A stretch of 51,068 nt of DNA, from the NCBI GenBank assembly GCA_016288855.1, contig JAEELJ010000010.1, positions 1 to 51,068 on the forward strand. Direction: 5' to 3'. The DNA is from Acholeplasmatales bacterium (lineage in GTDB: Bacteria; Bacillota_I; Bacilli_A; Acholeplasmatales; Anaeroplasmataceae). The notes under the pieces were generated by a model, which searched no databases, was not told the DNA's origin, and was given only the letters and a program-made list of their open reading frames with translations. How positions within the stretch are numbered: position 1 is the first letter of the stretch; each line of letters starts with the position of its first letter. This document shows, piece after piece, positions 8,732-15,505 of the stretch. A program made the position numbers and the translations under genes.

Positions 8732-8759
8732 ATTATAAATGATAATGAAAAAATGTCAA
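8732..8759 (-). promoter_or_regulatory. Sigma-A-type promoter of the arginine operon
   Basis: On the minus strand TTGACA (8759-8754), a 16-base spacer, and TATAAT (8737-8732), both perfect consensus. Transcription would start near 8725, exactly at the first stem of the upstream leader element, giving a 5' untranslated region of close to 400 nt before argG. Confidence 0.85.
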
Positions 8760-8972
8760 CAATAATATTATTAAAAATCTAGTAAAAAACGTTTTCAATG
8801 TATTTAATTATATTTAAATATAATTTGTATGAATTTTATTTCGAAACTCATTATCTTCTCGAATTAAATTTAAATATTTACGAATAGTTTGAATTTTTTG
8901 TATATTTTAGACTATTTGTGCGTAAAAATATGAATATTATTTCATACATAATTATATTTTACCTGTTAAAAA
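8760..8972. other. Intergenic, no gene seen
   Basis: Very AT-rich spacer between the arginine promoter and the lipoprotein terminator. I see no open reading frame, repeat or RNA gene in it. Confidence 0.6.
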
Positions 8973-8998
8973 TAAAAAAAATGCAAAATTGTTTTGCA
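8973..8998 (-). terminator. Terminator after the lipoprotein pair
   Basis: Hairpin TGCAAAA/TTTTGCA with a 3-base loop followed on the minus strand by an eight-T run, 19 bases past the stop of the gene at 9017-9496. Confidence 0.8.
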
Positions 8999-9016
8999 CT
9001 CTTTTATTAATTTTAA

Positions 9017-9496
9017 TTAGATTTCTACTTCTCCATCATCACATGTAACTTTAGTAAATAAAGAATTATAATTCCAATTTTCTTCTTTTAAAATAGAATT
9101 AAATTCTTCTTTTGTGCCTTTAAAAATTAGATTCTCTAGACTAGTACAATTATTAAAAGCATATTCTTTTATTTCTACTATTGTATTAGGCATTATAACA
9201 GTTTGAATTGGGATATTACTAAAAGTATATCTAGATATTCCTGCGACATCTCTTCCATCATGTTCGCTTGGGATCTCGACAATATCTTTTCCTGCATATT
9301 GATAATAACCAACAAAACATACTGCCCCAATTTTTTTATAATGCAGAGTATTTTCACCCCAATTAGTTACATATGTTGTTGAATGAATACTATCTGATGT
9401 TGTAGTTAATGTTGATGTAGATATAATCTCATTATTTTTACATGAAGCTAATAAAAATAATGAAGCTAAAGAAAACAATAATACTCCCTTTTTCAT
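9017..9496 (-). CDS. LRR_5/BspA-like lipoprotein, paralog 1
   Basis: About 159 residues. An N-terminal lipoprotein signal (KKG, hydrophobic stretch, lipobox LASC) is followed by a Thr/Ser-rich linker and then a short BspA-type leucine-rich module (IQTVIMPNTIVEIKEYAF, then CTSLENLIFKG). The start is ATG 9496 with GGGAGGAAAT upstream; the in-frame TTG further 5' overlaps that ribosome site. It should be anchored to the outer face of the membrane by a lipidated cysteine. It shares its architecture and the identical C-terminal TKVTCDDGEVEI with the neighbouring gene at 9553-10050, so the two are tandem duplicates that have diverged in the middle. A binding or adhesion role is only a guess from the repeat type. 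Confidence 0.8.
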   Translation of the reverse strand: MKKGVLLFSLASLFLLASCKNNEIISTSTLTTTSDSIHSTTYVTNWGENTLHYKKIGAVCFVGYYQYAGKDIVEIPSEHDGRDVAGISRYTFSNIPIQTVIMPNTIVEIKEYAFNNCTSLENLIFKGTKEEFNSILKEENWNYNSLFTKVTCDDGEVEI

Positions 9497-9552
9497 ATAA
9501 TATTTCCTCCCTTGCAATGTCTACATAATAAACGAATTCTAAAATTTAGCAT

Positions 9553-10050
9553 TTAGATTTCTACTTCTCCATCATCACATGTAACCTTAGTAACTAAAGC
9601 CTTATAATTCCATCTTTCATCTTTTTCAATGGAATTAAATTCCTCTTTTGTTCCTTTAAAAATAAGATTTTCTAAATTTGTACAATTACCAAATGCGAAC
9701 TCTTCTATTTTAGTTATAGTATTAGGTAATGTTACAGTTCGAATTGATTTATTAGCGTAAAATGCATATTTACCTATTCCTATAACATTCCTTTCATTAT
9801 GAATATTTGGAACCTCAATCTCTCTTCTTCCTCTTTCTAGAAGAGAGCTTACAAAGTATCCATCATCAACACTCTCATAAAAAAGTACTTTCTCCTCACC
9901 ACAAGTATCATATCCTGTTGTAGAGTGAATAGTTTCAGAAGATGTAGTAAATGTAGTTTGAGTTAATTCTGATGTAAGTGCATTATTTTTACATGCAGTC
10001 AATAAAAATAAAGAAGCTATTGATAATGTAAATAAAATTGCTTTTTTCAT
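9553..10050 (-). CDS. LRR_5/BspA-like lipoprotein, paralog 2
   Basis: 165 residues with signal peptide and lipobox LTAC at about residue 20, a Thr/Ser-rich linker, and a BspA-type repeat segment (IRTVTLPNTITKIEEFAF, then CTNLENLIFKG). The ATG at 10050 has GGGGGTAG upstream. The C-terminus TKVTCDDGEVEI is identical to that of the paralog at 9017-9496. The centre differs (charged ERGRREIEVPNIHNERN). The 56-base gap between the two genes shows no terminator, so they may be one transcript ending at 8973-8998. Function unknown; surface exposure is inferred from the signal. Confidence 0.8.
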   Translation of the reverse strand: MKKAILFTLSIASLFLLTACKNNALTSELTQTTFTTSSETIHSTTGYDTCGEEKVLFYESVDDGYFVSSLLERGRREIEVPNIHNERNVIGIGKYAFYANKSIRTVTLPNTITKIEEFAFGNCTNLENLIFKGTKEEFNSIEKDERWNYKALVTKVTCDDGEVEI

Positions 10051-10254
10051 ATATAGCTACCCCCTATATATTTTATATCGAATTTTAGACTTCAGTTTAA
10101 TTTTAGCACTTAGCTTAAATATTTTCAATAATTCTAATGTGTTTTCCTAATGCATTTCTTATATAATATTTAAATTAATTTCTCATGCTTTTTTCATATA
10201 ATTATCATATATACTTATTATTTTAATTGTGATAAAATATCATAGGTGATTAAA

Positions 10255-11130
10255 TTGAAAGATAATTATTTAGTAAAAGCATATTGTATGCATGAAACAG
10301 TTAGAATTTATGCAGCAATTACAACAGGTATTGTAAAAACAAATCAAGAAAGATTTAATTTATATCCTACATCATGTGCTGCCCTAGGAAGAACATTAAC
10401 TATGGCTGCAATAATGTCTTGTACATATAAATCAAATGATTCTTTAAATATTTATGTTAAAGGCGATGGTCCTATTGGTAAAATTACAGTTGAAGCAACT
10501 AATGGTAATGTAAGAGGATATTGTGAGAACCCAGGAATATTATTATTAGATAAGGATGGTAGACAAAATCTATCATTTGGTGTTGGCAATGGTGAAATCA
10601 CAGTTGTAAAAGATTTACACCTAAGACAACCATTCTCTGGTTCATCTGAAATTATTAGTGGTGAAATTGCAAAAGACTTTACTTATTATTTTACTAAGAG
10701 TGAACAAATCCCTTCTGCGGTAGGATTATCAGAAGTATTCAATAATGATGATACTGCATCTATTAAAGTTGCAGGTGGTTTCTTAGTTCAAGTTATGCCT
10801 GGATGTAAGGAAGAGGATTTAGTAAAGCTTGAAACTAAATTATCTCATATGAAGCCTCTATCAGAAATGCTTACTTTAGGTTATTCTGCATTAGATATTA
10901 TTAATGAAATAACTGATGGAGACTATATCGAATTAGAAGAAAGAGAATTAACTACAAACTGTCCTTGTAATAAAGAAAGATTTCAAAGAGGTCTTCTAAC
11001 TCTAAAAAAAGCTGACTTATTAGAAATTCTAGAACAAGACAAAAAGGCAGAAATTACATGTAACTTCTGTAATAAAAAATATTTATTTGATGAAAATGAT
11101 TTAAAAGAATTAATTGAAGCAAAGAATTAA
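10255..11130 (+). CDS. hslO: Redox-regulated chaperone Hsp33
   Basis: Holdase chaperone activated by oxidative unfolding in the cytosol. The four zinc-binding cysteines that act as the redox switch are present near the C-terminus as CPC (about residue 237) and CNFC (about 270). The N-terminal domain starts with the family-typical KDNYLVKAY. I start at TTG 10255 because AGGTGAT sits 5 bases upstream and the resulting N-terminus matches Hsp33; a GTG at 10246 overlaps that ribosome site. About 291 residues, normal length. It is alone on the plus strand and ends at a bidirectional terminator. Confidence 0.93.
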   Translation: MKDNYLVKAYCMHETVRIYAAITTGIVKTNQERFNLYPTSCAALGRTLTMAAIMSCTYKSNDSLNIYVKGDGPIGKITVEATNGNVRGYCENPGILLLDKDGRQNLSFGVGNGEITVVKDLHLRQPFSGSSEIISGEIAKDFTYYFTKSEQIPSAVGLSEVFNNDDTASIKVAGGFLVQVMPGCKEEDLVKLETKLSHMKPLSEMLTLGYSALDIINEITDGDYIELEERELTTNCPCNKERFQRGLLTLKKADLLEILEQDKKAEITCNFCNKKYLFDENDLKELIEAKN

Positions 11131-11131
11131 A

Positions 11132-11180
11132 AAAACAAATCTGTTTTTTGTTGTAAAGCAACATTAAACAGATTTTTTTA
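11132..11180. terminator. Bidirectional terminator between convergent genes
   Basis: Stem AAATCTGTTT (11137-11146) pairs with AAACAGATTT (11166-11175), with an inner GTTG/CAAC stem and T-runs on both strands. The stop codon of the minus-strand gene (11178-11180) falls in its flank. Confidence 0.85.
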
Positions 11181-11873
11181 TTCCCATTTAAATTCAATTA
11201 ATCTTCCATAACAATATTTAAATTTATGATTACTAGGGTAATCTAATTTCTTTGCAGATTCTTTTGAATCTAATAATAATTGAACGTATTTTTGATCATA
11301 TTTATTAAAAAATTCAATTAATACATTCATTGTTCTCTGTAAATATAGCCCATATTTTTGATATACCACATTACAAAAATATTTTAATACTTTATCTAAT
11401 ATATCAGGATGATTTGAATAATATAAATTAGGTATTATTCCTGTATAATCTCTTCCATCATACAATTTAATTACAATATCCCCAAATCCAGGCTTGCTAC
11501 TTACATCAGCCATAGCTAATTGTGCCCTTATATCATATGTGAAGATATCAAAATAATCATTTTCATACATCAATTTAAATAATAATGGTATATCATCATA
11601 TATAACTTCTTCCGTCATAAAATCAGTTGAAAAAGCTGCAAAGTAACTATATATATTTTTAAATATTAAGCCAGTATAATGGTCTTCTTCTTCGATATTA
11701 TTAAATTTCATTATATAGTCATACATTATTTTACGGCAATTCAAACTGTATTCTGTTCTCCATTCTTTTAATGTATCTTCAGTAATGTTATATTCTTTTC
11801 TTTCTTCAGCTTTTATATTTTTTTCATTGCACGAAAAGAAATAAGCATTTTTTATTTTTTCTAATGTTCTCAT
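11178..11873 (-). CDS. Unknown 231-residue protein, candidate orphan immunity protein
   Basis: I do not recognise the family. The protein is soluble, rich in Tyr, Phe and acidic residues, and apparently all-helical, with no signal peptide or membrane segment. Immediately upstream, with the stop codon only 7 bases before this ATG, lies the end of a broken reading frame (11881-12009) that resembles the C-terminal tail of a polymorphic toxin. Because immunity genes follow toxin genes directly, an immunity role is suggested by context alone. The ribosome site is TAGGAGATAT, which overlaps the stop of the remnant. Low confidence in function, good confidence that it is a real gene. Confidence 0.6.
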   Translation of the reverse strand: MRTLEKIKNAYFFSCNEKNIKAEERKEYNITEDTLKEWRTEYSLNCRKIMYDYIMKFNNIEEEDHYTGLIFKNIYSYFAAFSTDFMTEEVIYDDIPLLFKLMYENDYFDIFTYDIRAQLAMADVSSKPGFGDIVIKLYDGRDYTGIIPNLYYSNHPDILDKVLKYFCNVVYQKYGLYLQRTMNVLIEFFNKYDQKYVQLLLDSKESAKKLDYPSNHKFKYCYGRLIEFKWE

Positions 11874-11880
11874 ATATCTC

Positions 11881-12009
11881 CTATGCTTTTAACATACTTT
11901 TTATTGTTTCAACAGGCGCTTTTGTGTATTCATACCAATTATAGCCGTTTTTATTTATATATTCTAATTCTCTTCCATAAAATGATGGTTTACCATTAAA
12001 AACAGGGCA
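11881..12009 (-). pseudogene. C-terminal remnant of a larger coding sequence, possibly toxin
   Basis: On the minus strand an open frame without a start runs from a TGA at 12012..12010 to TAG at 11883..11881. It encodes PVFNGKPSFYGRELEYINK followed by NGYNWYEYTKAPVETIKSML and KA. The composition is protein-like and unlike the flanking noncoding DNA, and the frame has no ribosome site or initiation codon near its beginning. It looks like the last 40 or so residues of a gene whose 5' part was deleted. Assignment to a secreted polymorphic toxin is inferred from the tail character and the following small gene. Confidence 0.4.
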
Positions 12010-12051
12010 TCAGGACTAGAATCCAATGTCCTTTCACTATTAATTTTTAGG

Positions 12052-12125
12052 TCATCCCCCTATTTTTGATAAGGGGTATCCCCTCCCCCGAATTTGAATA
12101 GGGTTTTATCCCCCTATATTTGTGA
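12052..12125. repeat. Three imperfect tandem C-rich units
   Basis: Three neighbouring units of about 25-28 bases share the pattern ATCCCCC, then TATTTTTG or GAATTTG, then ATAAGGGG or AATAGGG. The first two can fold on themselves through CCCC/GGGG pairing. The runs of C and G are far richer than the surrounding AT-rich DNA. No gene overlaps them. They could be a decayed intergenic repeat element left with the truncated toxin frame. Confidence 0.45.
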
Positions 12126-12136
12126 AGTGCCTTATT

Positions 12137-13129
12137 TTATTCATCTATTTTTTCTTTTTCTATATCTTCTTTATTTAAATATTCTTTTGGGTTATATTTA
12201 AACTTCTCATTAATTGGATGATCCTTTAAATATTTTTCAAATTCAACCTCACCCTCAAAATATTTCTTTCCATTACCATTCTTTTCTTCTTTAGTAATAA
12301 ATTTTACAGCCTTATATTGCTTTATAATACCAAATATAGAGAATCCTAATATTAATACAGCAACTGCAGAAATTATAATTACAGGTACATAGCTATTTTT
12401 ATAAACAACATCATATTTTGACATTACAAATGATATTTGATATCCAGTTGTATTATAAAAATTCATGGCACTATTTTTTAACATATCATAATTTGCTAAT
12501 TCAAAATCAGTGTCATTAATAATTTTAGATTGTTGGGTATTATTCCTATAATGCTTAAATTCTATTTCTTTTGTCACATCATCTAGTGCTTTAGATAGTG
12601 TGCTATAAATATCTAATACCTTATTATCACTACTATCTAAATATGTAATAAGTTTTCTTCCAAATAATGTATTGTCATTTCCAAAAAATTCATCAACACT
12701 TCTATCGATATAATCTCCAACAATTGGCATATAATCAATTTCAGTTTCTGATTCATATAGAACTATATCTATTAAAATATTATATTCATAGCTATCATTA
12801 TTTTCATATATTTCACTATATTTATTTAATGAATATTCTTCTAACTTTGATGGTTGTCTTCCATTATCAGAAAAATAAACAAATATTGCAACACCAAAAA
12901 CAAGAAATGAAACTAAAATCATTATAATTCCATTCATTAAAGAATTTATGGTTCTATTACATCTAGAATATGCAACATAGCATCCTCCATAATAAAATCC
13001 TGGTTTTTTGTAATGCTTTGAATGCAAATTTCCATAGGCATCAAATTTTTGGACATTACCATTACTGCTACTAGAACTTCCACTGTAATGGAATCCTCCT
13101 GAGCTTGAGCCTCCTCCAACATGCGGCAT
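12137..13129 (-). CDS. Membrane protein with Gly/Ser-rich N-terminus
   Basis: About 330 residues. The first 30 or so residues are Gly/Ser-rich (HVGGGSSSGG, SGSSSSS). Two hydrophobic helices (near residues 65-90 and 245-268) flank a roughly 150-residue acidic domain. The cytosolic C-terminal tail is highly charged. Start at ATG 13129 with AGGAGG 8 bases upstream. The layout resembles TPM-type proteins turned around, where a Gly-rich tail sits next to membrane helices, but I see no TPM motif and do not assign the family. It stands between the repeat patch and the exonuclease terminator as its own unit. Confidence 0.65.
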   Translation of the reverse strand: MPHVGGGSSSGGFHYSGSSSSSNGNVQKFDAYGNLHSKHYKKPGFYYGGCYVAYSRCNRTINSLMNGIIMILVSFLVFGVAIFVYFSDNGRQPSKLEEYSLNKYSEIYENNDSYEYNILIDIVLYESETEIDYMPIVGDYIDRSVDEFFGNDNTLFGRKLITYLDSSDNKVLDIYSTLSKALDDVTKEIEFKHYRNNTQQSKIINDTDFELANYDMLKNSAMNFYNTTGYQISFVMSKYDVVYKNSYVPVIIISAVAVLILGFSIFGIIKQYKAVKFITKEEKNGNGKKYFEGEVEFEKYLKDHPINEKFKYNPKEYLNKEDIEKEKIDE

Positions 13130-13191
13130 AAAATACACCTCCTAAAATTCTATCAAAAGAGATTATATATCTAAAAAAATTTTTAATCAAT

Positions 13192-13224
13192 AAAACAAAA
13201 GATGCTAGTAAAATTACTAACATC
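13192..13224 (-). terminator. Terminator after the exonuclease gene
   Basis: Minus-strand stem GATGTTAGTAA/TTACTAGCATC with one mismatch, followed by TTTTGTTTTA. Confidence 0.85.
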
Positions 13225-13230
13225 TTATTA

Positions 13231-14124
13231 TTAAGCCATATTATTTCTAATAATATCTACATATTTTTTATCTTTAATGTCTTCTTTAAAAATTCTAAAT
13301 ACTTCTTTTGTTGCATAAGAATCATCTAAGGCATCATGAACCTGATTATCCTCATGTGAAAGATAAGTATTATAAACCTTAAAAAGACCTGGGTCATTTT
13401 TAAGCTCGTAGAAATTCTTTAATAATTGACATAAATTGATAAATCTACATTTAGATTCTAAACTATTTTTATTATTAATTTTATATGAATTTGATAATAC
13501 TAATTGATCATTTCTACCATATACAACTATTGCTGGATGGTATTTATATAATATAGAATTAAATTCATCATAGAATTCATCATAGCTTATCGCGTTATTA
13601 TTAAAATCATCTATATTAACCTTCAAAAATTCAATTGTTCTATTAGATAGATTTGTATTAATTTTAGGTTTAATATATTTATCATATCTATAAATTTCAT
13701 TGAAATTTTGATCACATATTATAAATCCAGCTTGAATCATTTCAGTAACATAGCCCTTACCACTATATTGGTATGAAGGCATAGTCATTTCTAAATCTAA
13801 AAACATTAGATAATCTAAGCTATCAAGCATAGAATATAAGCTTTTTGATACAGTTGCCTTATCGTAATATATTTTAATATCATTTTTACCTAAGGCAGAA
13901 ATTTGATTAATATAAGATATTGGATGTGCTAAAAAGCGTCCCTTTTTTTGAAGCTTTTCATCATCATAGACAATATCAATAAAGTTATCTTGATAAAGAT
14001 ATCTTTTGAAGGTATTCATTTGGCTATTATAAAAATAGAAAAATTCAATTTTTTTATAAGTTTTTATTCCTATGACCTTTTGATCTAATTCAATCATATG
14101 AATAAGGCCTCTTATTCTCTTCAT
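13231..14124 (-). CDS. DEDDh 3'-5' exonuclease domain protein
   Basis: 297 residues. The last two thirds form a DnaQ-like exonuclease: LFLDLEMTMP near residue 110 supplies the first Asp-Glu pair, VVYGRNDQLVL near 200 the middle Asp, and HDALDDSYAT near 265 the His-Asp pair that coordinates two metal ions. The first 95 residues are an extra domain with no motif I recognise. It is the last gene downstream of trmR in the alaS-ruvX-DUF1292-trmR group (15-base gap), so it is likely co-transcribed. The substrate, DNA or RNA, cannot be told from sequence. Confidence 0.8.
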   Translation of the reverse strand: MKRIRGLIHMIELDQKVIGIKTYKKIEFFYFYNSQMNTFKRYLYQDNFIDIVYDDEKLQKKGRFLAHPISYINQISALGKNDIKIYYDKATVSKSLYSMLDSLDYLMFLDLEMTMPSYQYSGKGYVTEMIQAGFIICDQNFNEIYRYDKYIKPKINTNLSNRTIEFLKVNIDDFNNNAISYDEFYDEFNSILYKYHPAIVVYGRNDQLVLSNSYKINNKNSLESKCRFINLCQLLKNFYELKNDPGLFKVYNTYLSHEDNQVHDALDDSYATKEVFRIFKEDIKDKKYVDIIRNNMA

Positions 14125-14139
14125 AGAATTATCCTTCCT

Positions 14140-14748
14140 CTACTTTTTTATAGATATTGCCATTCCATCTCCTATATCATATATAGAAGTATCATATAAA
14201 TCATTTGAAAGTAAGAATTCATGGAACATGTTTAATTTTCTAACAAGACCGCGTACGCCTCTTGTCATTTCATCAAGATTCTTATTTTCAACCATTCCAT
14301 GGAATAGCATATTATCGCATACAACAATTCCATGTTCATTTAAATTTTTAGTATAGATATCAAAGAATTTAGTATATTGAGCTTTTGCAGCATCAATAAA
14401 TAGCATATCAATTTTAACGTTCTTAACTAAATCATATGCTTCTAAGGCATCCTTAAATAAAATATGAATTCTATCACTAAATCCCGCTTTTTCTACGTTT
14501 TTTACTGCCTCTTCATACATTTTAGGGTCACGTTCAATTGTATATACTTCTTTTGCACCAGCCTTAATCATTCTTATTGCAGAATAACCAATCGCAGTAC
14601 CTACCTCTAAAATTACATTAGGCCTTTTAATTCTTACCATTGATTCTAGAAAAGATAATCCCTCATCTTGAATAATAGGTACAGAATTCTCTTTTGCATA
14701 ATTCTTTAATTCTAAATCTAATTCGTCAAATTTTAAATTATTCTCCAT
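14140..14748 (-). CDS. trmR: O-methyltransferase, probable tRNA 5-hydroxyuridine methyltransferase
   Basis: Class I SAM-dependent methyltransferase of the catechol-O-methyltransferase type. The SAM-binding motif LEVGTAIGYS is near residue 55, VYTIERDP near 75, and the metal-site LFIDAAKAQY and VVCDNMLFHG follow. In Bacillus the gene at this position (yrrM) is TrmR, which methylates 5-hydroxyuridine in tRNA wobble positions; I transfer the name by family and gene order. Start taken at ATG 14748, overlapping the DUF1292 gene by 11 bases, which suggests translational coupling. No strong ribosome site is visible, and an ATG a few codons upstream is possible. Confidence 0.82.
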   Translation of the reverse strand: MENNLKFDELDLELKNYAKENSVPIIQDEGLSFLESMVRIKRPNVILEVGTAIGYSAIRMIKAGAKEVYTIERDPKMYEEAVKNVEKAGFSDRIHILFKDALEAYDLVKNVKIDMLFIDAAKAQYTKFFDIYTKNLNEHGIVVCDNMLFHGMVENKNLDEMTRGVRGLVRKLNMFHEFLLSNDLYDTSIYDIGDGMAISIKK

Positions 14749-15067
14749 CTTCATCATCTGATCCACATCCACTGCAACCACTACAGTTTCCGCCACATTC
14801 ACAAGAACCATTTTGTTGCTGCTGATCATAATAGTCATTTAGAACTTCTTCTAGCATTTTCCATTCTTCTTCAGTTTCAACTGGTCCAAGCTCACCTTGC
14901 TGACCATCTTCAGGATTATAAGTTGCTGCACTTAATTCGCCTGATGCTTTTACTCTAAATACAACATAATCCTTCTTAAAATCATTGTCATGGTATGTAA
15001 ATACGATTTCACACTCAACTTTAGTTCCGTCAGACTGTGATAATATTAATGTTCTATCGTCCTGCAT
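14738..15067 (-). CDS. DUF1292 family protein
   Basis: Small acidic protein of 109 residues. The N-terminal part (beta-strand rich, with LILSQSDGTKVECEIVFTY) is typical of DUF1292 proteins such as B. subtilis YrzB. The C-terminal tail is Cys/Gly-rich (CECGGNCSGCSGCG), possibly metal-binding, and ends in an acidic run. It lies 9 bases after ruvX and overlaps trmR, the conserved order of alaS regions in Bacilli. The biochemical function is not known. Ribosome site AGGAGG is 6 bases before the ATG. Confidence 0.85.
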   Translation of the reverse strand: MQDDRTLILSQSDGTKVECEIVFTYHDNDFKKDYVVFRVKASGELSAATYNPEDGQQGELGPVETEEEWKMLEEVLNDYYDQQQQNGSCECGGNCSGCSGCGSDDEDGE

Positions 15068-15076
15068 AATATCCTC

Positions 15077-15505
15077 CTAAAACGAAGATTTACGGTCAAG
15101 ATAACCCTGTAATATTACTACCGCAGCCATCTCATCCTTCTTTTCGTGTCTTTTCTTTCTTGAATAATTTCCTTCAATCATTGCTTTATCAACAATAACT
15201 GTTGTAAGTCTTTCATCCTCAAGTGCAACTGAAATTTTGTTATCACTTAATGATAAAATCTTATCTTTAAAATCTTTGGAGATTTGGGCACGAATGCCAA
15301 AATCTCCATTCATATGTCTAGGGCAGCCTAAAACTACACTAGTTACTTTTTCTTTGTTGCATATTTCAACTACTTTATTGGCGCACCAGTCATAGTTATC
15401 TTCATCAAAACGTAAGGTATCATAGCTTCTAGCAATCATACCTAATTCATCTGATATTGCGATTCCGCAAGTTCTACTTCCTAAATCTAAGCCAATATAT
15501 TTCAT
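15077..15505 (-). CDS. ruvX: RuvX/YqgF-family RNase H-fold nuclease
   Basis: 142-residue RNase H-fold protein, annotated as putative pre-16S rRNA nuclease and Holliday junction resolvase. The N-terminal YIGLDLGSRTCGIAISD carries the first catalytic Asp. VVLGCPRHMNG near residue 58 and the DERLTT motif near 98 are diagnostic; a late DEMAA supplies the final acidic residue. The start shares one base with the alaS stop region, a sign of coupling. Normal length for the family. Confidence 0.93.
   Translation of the reverse strand: MKYIGLDLGSRTCGIAISDELGMIARSYDTLRFDEDNYDWCANKVVEICNKEKVTSVVLGCPRHMNGDFGIRAQISKDFKDKILSLSDNKISVALEDERLTTVIVDKAMIEGNYSRKKRHEKKDEMAAVVILQGYLDRKSSF

Noticed and set aside
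12052-12125. A short CRISPR array
   Set aside because: The units are adjacent and imperfect, with no unique spacers between identical repeats, and no cas gene is present.
12667-12927. An 86-residue plus-strand reading frame
   Set aside because: It is a shadow of the membrane protein gene on the other strand, with no ribosome site and a composition of Tyr/His/Gln repeats typical of antisense frames.
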